Positions 17,125 to 25,329 of a DNA stretch of 64,000 nucleotides are shown here, piece after piece. This stretch comes from Micromonospora parva (GTDB lineage Bacteria; Actinomycetota; Actinomycetes; Mycobacteriales; Micromonosporaceae). Position 1 is the first letter of the stretch, and each line of letters starts with the position of its first letter. A model generated the notes under the pieces. The model was given only the letters and a program-made list of their open reading frames with translations. It made no database searches and was not told where the DNA came from. Location: NCBI RefSeq assembly GCF_000718515.1, contig NZ_JNZS01000002.1, forward strand, positions 1-64,000. Direction: 5' to 3'. The translations under genes and the position numbers were made by a program.

Positions 17125-18093
17125 GTGCGCGCGTCCCGACTGATCTCGTTGTTGTTGCTGCTGCAGGCGCGCGGGTCGATGACCGCGAGCGAGCTGGCCC
17201 GGGAGTTGGAGGTCTCCGAGCGGACCGTCTACCGGGACGTGCTGGCGCTCTCCGCCGCCGGCGTGCCGGTCTACGCCGACCGGGGGCGGGCCGGCGGTTA
17301 CCGTCTGCTCGGTGGGTACCGCACCCGGTTGACCGGGCTGACCAGGGACGAGGCGGAGGCGCTGTTCCTCGCCGGGCTGCCCGGGCCGGCGGGCGAGATG
17401 GGACTCGCCGACGCGGTGGCGTCCGCCGAGCTGAAGGTGCTCGCCGCGCTGCCACCCGCGCTGCGCGACGCGCCGGCCCGCGCCGGGCAGCGGTTCCACC
17501 TGGACGTGCCGGGCTGGTTCCGGGAGACTGCGGCACCGCAGTGGTTGCCCGAGCTGGCCCGGGCGGTCTGGGCGGACCGGGTGGTGGAGCTGCGCTACCG
17601 ACGCGGCGACCGGGAGGTGACCCGCCGCGTGGAGCCGTACGGCCTGGTGCTCAAGAGCGGGGTCTGGTATCTCGTCGGCCGGGTCGGTGAGAACGTGCGC
17701 ACCTACCGGGTGGACCGGGTCACCGGGGTCGAGGTGGGCGACGAGCACTTCGACCGTGACGAGGGCTTCGACCTGGCCGGGCACTGGCGCGAGCAGGCCG
17801 GGTCGTTCCTGCGGACCATGCTGCGGGCCGAGGTCGCCGTCCGGCTGAGCCCCGCCGGCCTGCGCCAGCTCCGGCACCTGGTCGATGCCCCCTTCGTGTA
17901 CGACGAACTGGTCGCCACCGCCAACGAACCCGACGGGCAGGGGTGGGTGGTGGCCCGGTTGCCCGTCGAGTCGGTCCCGGTGGCGTACCACCAACTGCTG
18001 GGGCTCGGCCCCGAGGTGGAGGTCCTCGACCCACCCGAGCTGCGGCAGTTGTTCGCGCAGAGCGCCGACCGGCTCGCCGCGCTCTACCGGTAG
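17125..18093 (+). CDS. YafY-type HTH/WYL-domain regulator
   Basis: The 322-residue protein has an N-terminal HTH_11 winged helix (MTASELARELEVSERTVYRD), a central WYL domain (VVELRYRRGDREVTRRVEPYGLVLKSGVWYLVGR) and a C-terminal WCX-like region. WYL regulators sense nucleic acid or nucleotide ligands in some families, but the ligand here is unknown. AGGA is spaced seven bases before GTG 17125, giving the usual VRASRLISLL start. A GTG at 17098, overlapping the preceding stop, is also possible. It overlaps the convergent SDR gene by 10 bp. Confidence 0.88.
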   Translation: MRASRLISLLLLLQARGSMTASELARELEVSERTVYRDVLALSAAGVPVYADRGRAGGYRLLGGYRTRLTGLTRDEAEALFLAGLPGPAGEMGLADAVASAELKVLAALPPALRDAPARAGQRFHLDVPGWFRETAAPQWLPELARAVWADRVVELRYRRGDREVTRRVEPYGLVLKSGVWYLVGRVGENVRTYRVDRVTGVEVGDEHFDRDEGFDLAGHWREQAGSFLRTMLRAEVAVRLSPAGLRQLRHLVDAPFVYDELVATANEPDGQGWVVARLPVESVPVAYHQLLGLGPEVEVLDPPELRQLFAQSADRLAALYR

Positions 18094-18998
18094 CCGGTCA
18101 CGTCCGCCGGTTTACCCGCGTCGACCACCTCGGTGATGTAGCGGAAACCCTCGGGTTGGCTGCCGTCGAGGTCGGTGAACCCGTACACCTTGGACAGGCT
18201 GCCGGCGTCGACGGACCTGCCGCTCCAGCGGGCCTTGTCGTCGTCGGCGGCGAGCGCGGCCACCGCCCGGCCGACGAAGGCAGGGGTCTCCGAGATGAGG
18301 AAGTTCGGGTCGGTGGCGGCGCCGTCACGCCAGTTCTCCTCGGTCACGCCGAAGTGCTCCAGCATCGCCTCGGAGCGGATCCAGCCGGGGGTGAGCGCGA
18401 CGGCGGTGCAGCCGTACGGTTTCAGCTCATGCGCCTGGCTGAAGGCGAGCCGGTTGACCGAGACCTTGGCCAGGTCGTAGAAGACCGACAGCCGGTAGTT
18501 CTCGTCGTTGTACGCCTTGGTCCCGTCGCCCATCTCCACCACCAGCCCGCCGGGCTTGCGGATCAACAGCGGGAGGGCGAAGTGGCTGGTGATGATGTGC
18601 GTGTCGACGGCCAGTCGCAGGGTGCGGAAGCCGGCGTCGAGCGGCTGCTCCCAGACCGGCTTGTCCCAGGTGACCAGGGGGTCACCGCCCCAGATGTCGT
18701 TCACCAGCACGTCGAGTTGGCCGTGCTCGGCGTCGATCCGGGCGACCAGGTCGCGGACCTGCTCGGGCACCAGGTGATCGACCTGAACGGCGATGCCGGT
18801 GCCGCCGGCCGCGCTGACCAGCTCGGCTGTCTCCTCGATGGTCTCCGGTCGGTCCATCTCGGAGCGGCCGGCCCGGGTGCTGCGACCGGTGGCGTAGACA
18901 GTGGCACCGGCCGCGCCGAGCTGAACGGCGATCTGCCGCCCGGCACCCCGGGTGGCACCGGCGACGAGCGCGATCTTTCCGGTTAGCGGTTGCGTCAT
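18084..18998 (-). CDS. short-chain dehydrogenase/reductase
   Basis: The 304-residue protein has the Rossmann cofactor motif GATRGAG (residues 14-20), a NDIWGG segment in place of the usual NNAG, and YDLAK supplying the Tyr/Lys pair of the active site. The catalytic serine normally 12-14 residues before the tyrosine is not evident; the segment reads EMGDGTKAYNDENYRLS. It resembles DHRS1-like SDRs. Substrate and activity are undetermined. A palindrome lies just upstream at 19010-19027. Confidence 0.85.
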   Translation of the reverse strand: MTQPLTGKIALVAGATRGAGRQIAVQLGAAGATVYATGRSTRAGRSEMDRPETIEETAELVSAAGGTGIAVQVDHLVPEQVRDLVARIDAEHGQLDVLVNDIWGGDPLVTWDKPVWEQPLDAGFRTLRLAVDTHIITSHFALPLLIRKPGGLVVEMGDGTKAYNDENYRLSVFYDLAKVSVNRLAFSQAHELKPYGCTAVALTPGWIRSEAMLEHFGVTEENWRDGAATDPNFLISETPAFVGRAVAALAADDDKARWSGRSVDAGSLSKVYGFTDLDGSQPEGFRYITEVVDAGKPADVTGYR

Positions 18999-19009
18999 GT
19001 CTGCGACGG

Positions 19010-19027
19010 TGTCAGGAATACCTGACA
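19010..19027. promoter_or_regulatory. 18-bp palindromic operator candidate
   Basis: TGTCAGG and CCTGACA form perfect 7-bp inverted arms around AATA, centred 20 bp before the SDR start codon. This is the form and position of a dimeric repressor operator. No linked regulator is obvious. Confidence 0.6.
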
Positions 19028-19054
19028 GCCGACGTCCGAATTCGGTTACCCGAT

Positions 19055-19792
19055 CTAATCAACGAGCCGGACGCGGACCCGACGGTTGGCGCGGCCCTTG
19101 CTCTCCACCTTGACCACCTGCACCTTGCCGATCTGGGCGGTGGAGGCGACATGGGTGCCGCCGTCGGCCTGCACGTCCAGCCCGACGATGTCGACGATGC
19201 GGACCTCCTGCTCGTCCGGCGGGATGAGGTTGGACTGGGTGCGGATGATGTCCGGCAGGGCCAGCGCCTCGGTGCGCGGCAGCACCCGCGTGGCGACCGA
19301 GCGGTCGGCGGCCACCTCGGCGTTGACCAGCTCCTCGATGCGGGCCTTGAAGTCCGGGGGCACCTCGGGCAGGTTGAAGTCCATCCGGGCCTCGCCCGGC
19401 TCCATGTTCCCGCCGGTGACCAGCGCGCCGAAGTCGCGGAACACCACACCGCAGAGCACGTGCAGCCCGGAGTGGGTGCGCATCAGCCGGGTGCGGCGCT
19501 CGTCCTCCACCGCGCCCACGACAGCGGTGCCGACCGGCGGCAACGGGTCACCCTCGGCGGGGATCAGGTACGGGTCGTCGCCCTTGCGGGTGCCGACGAT
19601 CCGGGTCTGCACGCCCTGCCAGAGCAGCACGCCGTGGTCGGGTGGTTGACCCCCGCCGCCCGGGTAGAACGCGGAACGGTCCAGCACGATGCCCTGCTCC
19701 GCATCGGCGTGCAGCACCGTGCAGGTCCATTCGCGCAGTGTCGGGTCGGCAAGATCCAGCCGGTGCGTACGGCCATGCTGTGTGACGCCCAT
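19055..19792 (-). CDS. alaX: AlaX-type alanyl-tRNA editing protein
   Basis: The 245-residue protein is a free-standing editing domain related to AlaRS that should hydrolyse Ser- or Gly-tRNA(Ala). Motifs are FYPGGGGQPPD (residues 42-52), the zinc-binding HSGLH (107-111), and DGGTH (210-214), where AlaRS and archaeal AlaX have CGGTH. The cysteine metal ligand is therefore replaced by Asp210. The glycine-rich strip, GALVTGGNMEPGEARMDF, is intact. TAACCT overlaps the preceding gene's stop and lies eight bases before the ATG, suggesting an independent leaderless promoter. Confidence 0.9.
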   Translation of the reverse strand: MGVTQHGRTHRLDLADPTLREWTCTVLHADAEQGIVLDRSAFYPGGGGQPPDHGVLLWQGVQTRIVGTRKGDDPYLIPAEGDPLPPVGTAVVGAVEDERRTRLMRTHSGLHVLCGVVFRDFGALVTGGNMEPGEARMDFNLPEVPPDFKARIEELVNAEVAADRSVATRVLPRTEALALPDIIRTQSNLIPPDEQEVRIVDIVGLDVQADGGTHVASTAQIGKVQVVKVESKGRANRRVRVRLVD

Positions 19793-19803
19793 GACAGGGC
19801 AGG

Positions 19804-20691
19804 TTACTCGTTCAGGAAGCCGGAGATGCGCTCGCGCAGGTCGGCGCGCTCCGACCAGAGCACCCCGGGCCGGTCGTACACGTGCAGGGTGGCCTGGGGC
19901 AGCGCGGCGGCGAGCCGCTCGGCGACCTCGACCGGGTGCAGGTCGTCGCCCGCACAACCGATCACCAGCGCCGGCGCGGTGACCGCCGCCAGGTCACTGA
20001 TCCGGCGCAGCGGCGTCTGGTCGGTGAGCGTGGCCAGAGCGTCGGCCAGACCGTCACGGAGCAGTTGGTCGAGCCGTTGCCGCAGGTACGCCCAGCCGGC
20101 CGGGGTGTTGCGCACCGCCGGGGGCAACTCCAGCGTGACGATGTCGGCGACCGCCGAGGCGTCCCCGCTCTCCACCGCCTCCAGCAGGTCGGTGATGCGT
20201 TCCCGGGCGGCCGGCCCGCGTGGCTCGTCGAGGACCGCCGGCAGGAAGAAGACCAGCCTGTCGAAACGCTCCGGGCTCTCCGCGAGGAGCCGGCAGAGGG
20301 CACCCGCACCGAGGCTCGCGCCGAACGCTCGGCTGGCCCGCCCGAGGTCGGCGATCGCCCGCAGATCCCGGGCCAGGTCCAGGTAGTCCCACGGACCGTC
20401 CGGGGAATCGGAACGGCCGTGACCGCGGAACTGGAAGAACACCTTGCGGCCGTTCACCCCGCTGCCGAACGGGCGGGTGGTGGCGATGCCGTTGCCCAGA
20501 CCGTGCGCGAACACGGTGACCGGGTCACCGGTGCCGGTGACCAGCCGCTCCAGCCGTACGCCGTGCGGGGTGGTGACCAGCTCGGTCTCCGGCTCCGGCA
20601 GCGCCGGCCGGCCGGTACGCGGCCCACCCGGCCCCGGCCCCCAGGTGCGGGGACCGCTGTCGGGTGGGGGCGGCCAGCGAAAACCTCTCAC
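19804..20691 (-). CDS. alpha/beta-hydrolase
   Basis: The 295-residue protein has the alpha/beta-hydrolase pattern: an FAHGLGNG oxyanion segment (residues 61-68), the RGHGRSD strand-turn (89-95), nucleophile elbow GASLG with Ser126, and the acid strand ALVIGCAGDDLHPVEVA. The first 35 residues are Pro/Gly-rich and may be a linker. The final histidine is less clear because the expected region ends in LWSERADLRERISGFL. The GTG start overlaps the DUF2516 stop (GTGA), so it is translationally coupled to that gene. The substrate is unknown. Confidence 0.82.
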   Translation of the reverse strand: MRGFRWPPPPDSGPRTWGPGPGGPRTGRPALPEPETELVTTPHGVRLERLVTGTGDPVTVFAHGLGNGIATTRPFGSGVNGRKVFFQFRGHGRSDSPDGPWDYLDLARDLRAIADLGRASRAFGASLGAGALCRLLAESPERFDRLVFFLPAVLDEPRGPAARERITDLLEAVESGDASAVADIVTLELPPAVRNTPAGWAYLRQRLDQLLRDGLADALATLTDQTPLRRISDLAAVTAPALVIGCAGDDLHPVEVAERLAAALPQATLHVYDRPGVLWSERADLRERISGFLNE

Positions 20692-21002
20692 CAGAACCCT
20701 TTGCCGTCGCTCAGGTCGCGCAGACCGACCCGGACGTCGAGCAGGTAGATGAGCGCGGCGGCGATGCCGATCAGTCCGAAGAGGCTGATCGGACCGAAGC
20801 CGAGCAGGGTGAGCACGAGGCAGACCGCCAGGATGGCGATCCAGCCGCCCTTGGGCAGCGTGCCGATAGCGGGGAACGCGTCGGAGCGCTGCGTGACGGC
20901 GTGCACCAGCGCGACACCCTGGATGATCAGCGCGAAGACGAGCAGAATCAGCTCGATCACGTAGCGGACTTCGAACGCGAAGATCGGCGCGGCGTTGGCC
21001 AT
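20688..21002 (-). CDS. DUF2516 family membrane protein
   Basis: The 104-residue protein has three hydrophobic helices (YVIELILLVFALIIQGVALV; GGWIAILAVCLVLTLLGF; ISLFGLIGIAAALIYLLDV) and ends on a short polar tail, as in the actinobacterial DUF2516 family. Its place after an XRE regulator and an HbhA-like gene mirrors M. tuberculosis Rv0474-Rv0475-Rv0476. TAAACT ends seven bases before the ATG, predicting a leaderless start. The function is unknown. Confidence 0.85.
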   Translation of the reverse strand: MANAAPIFAFEVRYVIELILLVFALIIQGVALVHAVTQRSDAFPAIGTLPKGGWIAILAVCLVLTLLGFGPISLFGLIGIAAALIYLLDVRVGLRDLSDGKGFW

Positions 21003-21073
21003 GTCGGCAAGTTTATGTCCACGACCCCGGCTACGTCCGACAAGGACGCCGCCGGGGTCGTCGACCCGATGAG

Positions 21074-21724
21074 CTACTCGGCCGCCGGGCGGGTCCGCTT
21101 GGTGGCCCGGGGCAGCTTCGCCGACGGGGTCTCGGCCTGCTTGACGGCCTTCGGGGCGCGGGCGACCTTCTTGACCGCGGCCGGCTTGGCCTCGGCGATC
21201 TCGGCCACGTCGGCCGGGGTCGGCGTGTCGACGGGGGCCGGGGCCGGGGCGGTGGTGGTGGCGGCGGTGGCGGTCGCGGCGGTGGCGGTCGGCGTCACGG
21301 CCTCGGTGGCCTCGATGTCGGCGTTGACAGTCTCGGCTGCCTCCAGCACGCCGGCGCCGACGACCCGCTCGCCCCGGGCGACCAGCGCGCCGTACGCGGC
21401 GAACGCCCGCTCTTGGGCGACCTGGGCGCTCGCGACCACCAGGGCGGCGTTGCGGGTCGCGGCGGCGCGCAGCTTGTCGATGTCGGCCACCTCGCGCAGC
21501 TTGGCCAGGTCGGCGCTCTCGTTGGCGGTACGCAGCGTCTCGGTGGCCTTCTGCTTCAGCTCGAACCCGGTCAGCACAGCCCGACCACCCAGGTCGGCGA
21601 CGACCCGGGTGCTGAGCACGCCGACCACGGCCGGCAGCTTGCGCAGCTGCTCGATGGCCAGCTCGCCGGCACCGGCTGCGGCGTAGATCGGGGCGGGGAT
21701 GCGGTTGGTCTTCGGCTCGCTCAT
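21074..21724 (-). CDS. heparin-binding hemagglutinin (HbhA)-like protein
   Basis: The 216-residue protein has an N-terminal amphipathic helical region (residues about 12-140, rich in Ala, Glu and Leu) that should form a coiled coil. It ends in a low-complexity Ala/Pro/Thr stretch and a Lys/Ala-rich tail (KPAAVKKVARAPKAVKQAE). This layout matches mycobacterial HbhA, a surface adhesin and lipid-body protein, although non-pathogenic relatives probably use it in envelope growth. Its start overlaps the XRE regulator stop (ATGA), so it is translationally coupled. Confidence 0.82.
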   Translation of the reverse strand: MSEPKTNRIPAPIYAAAGAGELAIEQLRKLPAVVGVLSTRVVADLGGRAVLTGFELKQKATETLRTANESADLAKLREVADIDKLRAAATRNAALVVASAQVAQERAFAAYGALVARGERVVGAGVLEAAETVNADIEATEAVTPTATAATATAATTTAPAPAPVDTPTPADVAEIAEAKPAAVKKVARAPKAVKQAETPSAKLPRATKRTRPAAE

Positions 21725-22329
21725 GACGTCTCCTCTTCGGCCGCCTCGGCGGCCTTCTTCTTCTGGGGGATGCTGGTGCTGCCCGGGGCGGGGGCGGTGC
21801 CCGCCTCGGTGACGGCGACCGACTCGAGCACGGCCTCGGTCGGGGTGCCGCCCACGGTGGTGGGGCCGGTGGCGGCCACATTGGCCAGATCGGCGGCCTG
21901 ACTGGCGGGCTGGTCGGCGGCCTGGTCGGCCTGGGCCGCCCCGGCTCCGGCCTGGACCGCGTCGGCTTCGGCCTGGGCCTCGGCCAGCCGGGTGTTCTCC
22001 CGGCGGAACGTCTCGTAGATCTGACTGAGCGACTGCTTCTGCGCCATCGTCAGGTCTGCGTCCACGGCGATGGCGGCGAGCACCCCGTGGCCCTCCTTGT
22101 CGTCCAGCAGACCGGCGCGCAGGTACATCGCCGGCGTGGAGACCCGCAGCGCGCTCGCCAGTTGCTGGAGCACCTCGGCGCTGGGCTTGCGCAGGCCGCG
22201 CTCGATCTGGCTGAGGTACGGGTTGCTGACCCCGGCCTGCTCGGCGAGCTGCCGTAGCGAGATCTTGGCGTTGCGCCGCAGATCGCGGATGAACCCGCCG
22301 ACGTCGGGAAGGTCCTTGGGTGTGGCCAT
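21721..22329 (-). CDS. XRE-family regulator upstream of hbhA-like gene
   Basis: The 202-residue protein has an N-terminal XRE helix-turn-helix (VGGFIRDLRRNAKISLRQLA and VSNPYLSQIERGLRKPSAEV, residues about 8-50), a short helical middle and a low-complexity Ala/Glu tail ending in Lys and Glu clusters. It corresponds by position to M. tuberculosis Rv0474, upstream of hbhA. TAGCGT ends seven bases before the ATG, predicting a leaderless start. A perfect inverted repeat at 22372-22389 is a likely autoregulatory operator. Confidence 0.9.
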   Translation of the reverse strand: MATPKDLPDVGGFIRDLRRNAKISLRQLAEQAGVSNPYLSQIERGLRKPSAEVLQQLASALRVSTPAMYLRAGLLDDKEGHGVLAAIAVDADLTMAQKQSLSQIYETFRRENTRLAEAQAEADAVQAGAGAAQADQAADQPASQAADLANVAATGPTTVGGTPTEAVLESVAVTEAGTAPAPGSTSIPQKKKAAEAAEEETS

Positions 22330-22371
22330 GACCGCGACGCTAATCGCTGGCGCTAGCTCCTGCAAGCAAAA

Positions 22372-22389
22372 TGCTAACCATAGTTAGCA
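22372..22389. promoter_or_regulatory. inverted-repeat operator before the XRE-hbhA operon
   Basis: TGCTAAC and GTTAGCA are perfect arms around CATA. On the minus strand it overlaps a possible TTGAGA (22393-22398) and TAGCAT (22371-22376) promoter with a 16-bp spacer. It also lies just upstream of a second possible promoter whose -10 is TAGCGT (22337-22342). The adjacent XRE protein is the obvious candidate ligand. Confidence 0.7.
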
Positions 22390-22441
22390 AGGTCTCAACA
22401 TCCCGTTTGCGCGCCGCTCCGTCGATCCGTACGGTCCGACC

Positions 22442-23239
22442 GTGCACAAGATCACAGTCAATGGAGCAAGCATCGCGTACGACGAGGCCGGCACCGGTTC
22501 ACCCGTCGTCCTGCTGCACGCCGGCATCGCCGACCGGCGGATGTGGCGGGGGCAGGTGTCCGCGCTCGCCACCCGACACCGGGTGATCGTCCCTGACCTG
22601 CGCGGCTACGGCGACTCGGAGCTCCCCCCGGCCCCGTTCACGCACCACGACGACGTGGCCGGGCTGCTGGACGCGCTCGACCTGCCCCGGGCGGCCCTGG
22701 TCGGCTGCTCGTTCGGCGGAGCGGTCGCCATCGACACCGCGCTGGCCCACCCCGATCGGGTGAGCGCGCTCGCGCTGTTCGACACGGCGGTCTCCGGCAA
22801 CGAGTGGTCCGACGAGGCGAACGACCTGTGGGACAACCTGGTCGGCGAGGTCGACCCCGACGACTTCGTCGCGGGCGCGGCCGGTGAGGTGCGCTTCTGG
22901 GTGGTCGGCCCGGGACGGCAGCCGGAGGACGTCGACAGCGAGCTGGTCGCGTTCGCGCAGGAGATGGACCAGCGGGCCCTCGCCGCCGAGCTGGCGCTCG
23001 GCGCGGTCGAGGTGGGCGAGCTGACCCCGCCGGCGATCGGCCGTCTCGGCGAGCTGGCGATCCCCGTCCTGGTCACCGCCGGCGCCGCGGACGTACCGGA
23101 CATCAGCCGACTCGCCGACCGGATCGCCGCCGAGGTCCCCGGCGCGGTGCGCCTACCCGACGTGCCGAACGCCGCGCACCTGCTGCCGCTGGAGCGTCCG
23201 GAGCCGGTCAACGCCGCACTGCTCGACTTCCTGAGCTGA
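22442..23239 (+). CDS. alpha/beta-hydrolase
   Basis: The 265-residue protein has a complete alpha/beta-hydrolase set: oxyanion segment LLHAGIADRRMW, DLRGYGDSE (residues 52-60), nucleophile elbow GCSFGG with Ser90, and catalytic-type His246 in NAAHLLPLE. It is similar to 3-oxoadipate enol-lactonase and haloperoxidase-like hydrolases, but no substrate can be assigned. The GTG start is six bases after TACGGT (22430-22435), predicting a leaderless mRNA. It is divergent from the XRE-hbhA operon. Confidence 0.87.
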   Translation: MHKITVNGASIAYDEAGTGSPVVLLHAGIADRRMWRGQVSALATRHRVIVPDLRGYGDSELPPAPFTHHDDVAGLLDALDLPRAALVGCSFGGAVAIDTALAHPDRVSALALFDTAVSGNEWSDEANDLWDNLVGEVDPDDFVAGAAGEVRFWVVGPGRQPEDVDSELVAFAQEMDQRALAAELALGAVEVGELTPPAIGRLGELAIPVLVTAGAADVPDISRLADRIAAEVPGAVRLPDVPNAAHLLPLERPEPVNAALLDFLS

Positions 23240-23302
23240 TCAACCCCGCACGCAGGCCGGGCCGCACGCACACCGGGCCGTTCGGAGCCCGACCCGCGAA
23301 TG

Positions 23303-23348
23303 AGCGTGATGCCACAGCGGCATCGTGATGCCGCTGTGGCATCACGAT
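23303..23348. repeat. long perfect hairpin, family B copy 1
   Basis: A 42-bp perfect palindrome (23305-23346) has 20-bp arms beginning CGTGATGCC and ending GGCATC, separated by GT. Each arm holds its own smaller inverted repeat (GATGCC with GGCATC), so cruciform or cloverleaf folding is possible. It lies between the convergent hydrolase and asparaginase genes. The element near 44970 shares the GAGCGTGATG edge. Confidence 0.85.
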
Positions 23349-23424
23349 GTTCGGGCCACCGCCAGCCGGCACGGTCACCGACGGTGAGCCACGCCGGCCG
23401 TCCCCACCGATGCCGGAGTGCCGC

Positions 23425-24384
23425 TCACCAGAGCGGGCGGACCGCTCCGACCGGCACCCCGCCGCCGAAGAGCGGCACCTCTTCGTACTCGGCCAGCACC
23501 GGGGCGTCCACGCCGAGTCGGCGCAGCGCGGAGACCAGCACCGGCATCCGCGCCCGGTCGGCGCCGTCGTCGATCTTCAACGCGACGGCGCCGACGCCCG
23601 GCACCGCCACGGCGATCACACCCTCCGCGCCGACCTTGGCCAGCAGTCCCGGAACACCACGCATCAGCCGGGTGTCGTCGGCCTGGGTGCCACCCACGAT
23701 CTCCGGGTACGCCCGCATCGCGTCGGCCACGGCGCGCGGCACCGAGCCCGGCTCGGCGTCGACCAGCCGCAGGTACGCCCCGGCCAGGCCGGTCAGCGAC
23801 ACGGCGAGCACCGGGGCGCCGCAGCCGTCGACCCCCACCGCCGCCGCCTGCTCGCCGGTGAACTCCTCGATGGCGGCCCGCAACCGCTGCTGCAGCGGGT
23901 GCTCCGGCCGCCAGTAGCCGTCCCGCGGCCAACCGGCCGCCTCACAGGTCAGCAGCATCCCGCTGTGCTTGCCGGAGCAGTTCATCTGCACCCGACTCGG
24001 GCCGCCACCGGCGCGCAGCACCGCCTCCCGGGCTGCGGCGCCCACCGGCAGGTCGGGCGGGCAGTGCAGCGCCGACTCGTCCAGCCCCGCGCGCTCCAGC
24101 AGCGCACCGACCCGGGCCAGGTGGAATTCCTCGCCCGCGTGACTCGCCGAGACCAGCGCCATGTCGGCCGGGTCGCTCAACGCCAGGCCGGCCCGGAGCA
24201 TCCCGATCGCCTGCATCGGCTTGCTGGCCGAACGGGGAAAGATCGGCGAGACCACGTCCCCGGCGGACGCCACCGCGACACCGGCGGCGTCCAGCACCAC
24301 CACCGAGCCGCGGTGCGCACCCTCCACGAACCCGGACCGGACCACCTCGGCGAGCGGCGCGCCGCCCTCGTACGTCTTCGTCAC
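23425..24384 (-). CDS. asparaginase, Rhizobium etli type
   Basis: The 319-residue protein belongs to the thermolabile asparaginase II family of R. etli, which differs from E. coli asparaginases. The family motifs IFPRSASKPMQAIGML (near residues 48-63) and NCSGKHSGMLLTCEAAGWP (near 133-151) hold the Ser-Lys and Cys-Lys active-site residues, and VDGCGAPVLAVSLTGLA is present. It has no signal peptide, so it should act in the cytoplasm converting asparagine to aspartate and ammonia. Confidence 0.92.
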   Translation of the reverse strand: MTKTYEGGAPLAEVVRSGFVEGAHRGSVVVLDAAGVAVASAGDVVSPIFPRSASKPMQAIGMLRAGLALSDPADMALVSASHAGEEFHLARVGALLERAGLDESALHCPPDLPVGAAAREAVLRAGGGPSRVQMNCSGKHSGMLLTCEAAGWPRDGYWRPEHPLQQRLRAAIEEFTGEQAAAVGVDGCGAPVLAVSLTGLAGAYLRLVDAEPGSVPRAVADAMRAYPEIVGGTQADDTRLMRGVPGLLAKVGAEGVIAVAVPGVGAVALKIDDGADRARMPVLVSALRRLGVDAPVLAEYEEVPLFGGGVPVGAVRPLW

Positions 24385-24478
24385 GCGGTGGACGGTACCG
24401 ACGGTCCGGGGGTGCCCGGCACCGGGGTGACCAGGACATCCACCGCCCGGGTGACAGGGGCGCGGGACAGACCCGGCC

Positions 24479-25306
24479 TTACAGCCCGAGCAGCTCGCGG
24501 GCCTCGGTGGTGGTCAGCGGCGGACGCTGGGCGAGCTGGGCGAAACCCACCGCGCGGGCGACCAGCTGCATGTTGGACTCCACCGGGCGACCCTTCGCGT
24601 ACGTCACCGTGTCCTCCATGCCGACGCGCAGATGCCCACCCGTCGACAGCGAGGCCAGCAGGACCGGAATCGTGCTGCGGCCGATGCCGGTGGCCGAGAA
24701 CGTGGTGCCCTCGGGCAGGTCCCGCAGCATCCGGTGGGCCGCGACCAGGGTTTCCGTGGTGCCCGGCATGCCACCCGGCACACCCATCACGAAGTCGACG
24801 TGCACGTGCCCGCCGGCCGGCAGCCCGTACTTGCCGAGCAACCGCTGCAACGCCGACAGGTGGCCGAGGTCGAAGATCTCGTACTCCGGCACGATCCCGC
24901 GTTCCTGCATCCGGGTGTGCAGGTCGACGATGAACTCCCAGCGGTTGAGGAAGACGTCGTCGCCGAAGTTGACAGTGCCCATGGTGCAGGAGGCCATGTC
25001 CGGACGGGCGTCGAGGACGGCGAGCCGGGCGGCCTCCGGGTCCATCACCGCACCGCCGGTGGAGAGCTGCACGATCAGGTCGGTGCCCTCCCGCAGCGCC
25101 GCCACCGTGTCGGCCAGCCGCACCGGGTCCAGCGTCGGCCGGGCCTCGTCGTCGCGGATGTGGACGTGGATCACGGCGGCGCCGAGCGCCTCGCACTCCT
25201 TGGCGGTGAGCAGCAACTCGTCGAGGGTCACCGGCAGCGCCGGCACCTCCGCCTTGGCCGACTCAGCGCCGGTCGGGGCCACCGTGATCAACGTCCCTGT
25301 TGTCAT
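24479..25306 (-). CDS. BKACE family (DUF849) 3-keto-5-aminohexanoate cleavage-type enzyme
   Basis: The 275-residue protein belongs to the beta-keto acid cleavage enzyme family, which uses Zn and acetyl-CoA to cleave beta-keto acids. Metal-binding motif AAVIHVHIRD (near residues 43-52) and GGHVHVDFVMG carry the histidines, and EYEIFDLGHL is the usual family strand. Its actual keto acid is not determined by sequence. TAGGAT (25314-25319) ends seven bases before the ATG, so the mRNA is probably leaderless. Confidence 0.9.
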   Translation of the reverse strand: MTTGTLITVAPTGAESAKAEVPALPVTLDELLLTAKECEALGAAVIHVHIRDDEARPTLDPVRLADTVAALREGTDLIVQLSTGGAVMDPEAARLAVLDARPDMASCTMGTVNFGDDVFLNRWEFIVDLHTRMQERGIVPEYEIFDLGHLSALQRLLGKYGLPAGGHVHVDFVMGVPGGMPGTTETLVAAHRMLRDLPEGTTFSATGIGRSTIPVLLASLSTGGHLRVGMEDTVTYAKGRPVESNMQLVARAVGFAQLAQRPPLTTTEARELLGL

Positions 25307-25329
25307 GCCGGCGATCCTAGACGGCCCGG

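Noticed and set aside
13528-18093. ABC transporter plus two-component system as part of an antibiotic gene cluster.
   Set aside because: No biosynthetic enzymes (PKS, NRPS, lantibiotic, terpene) are present nearby.
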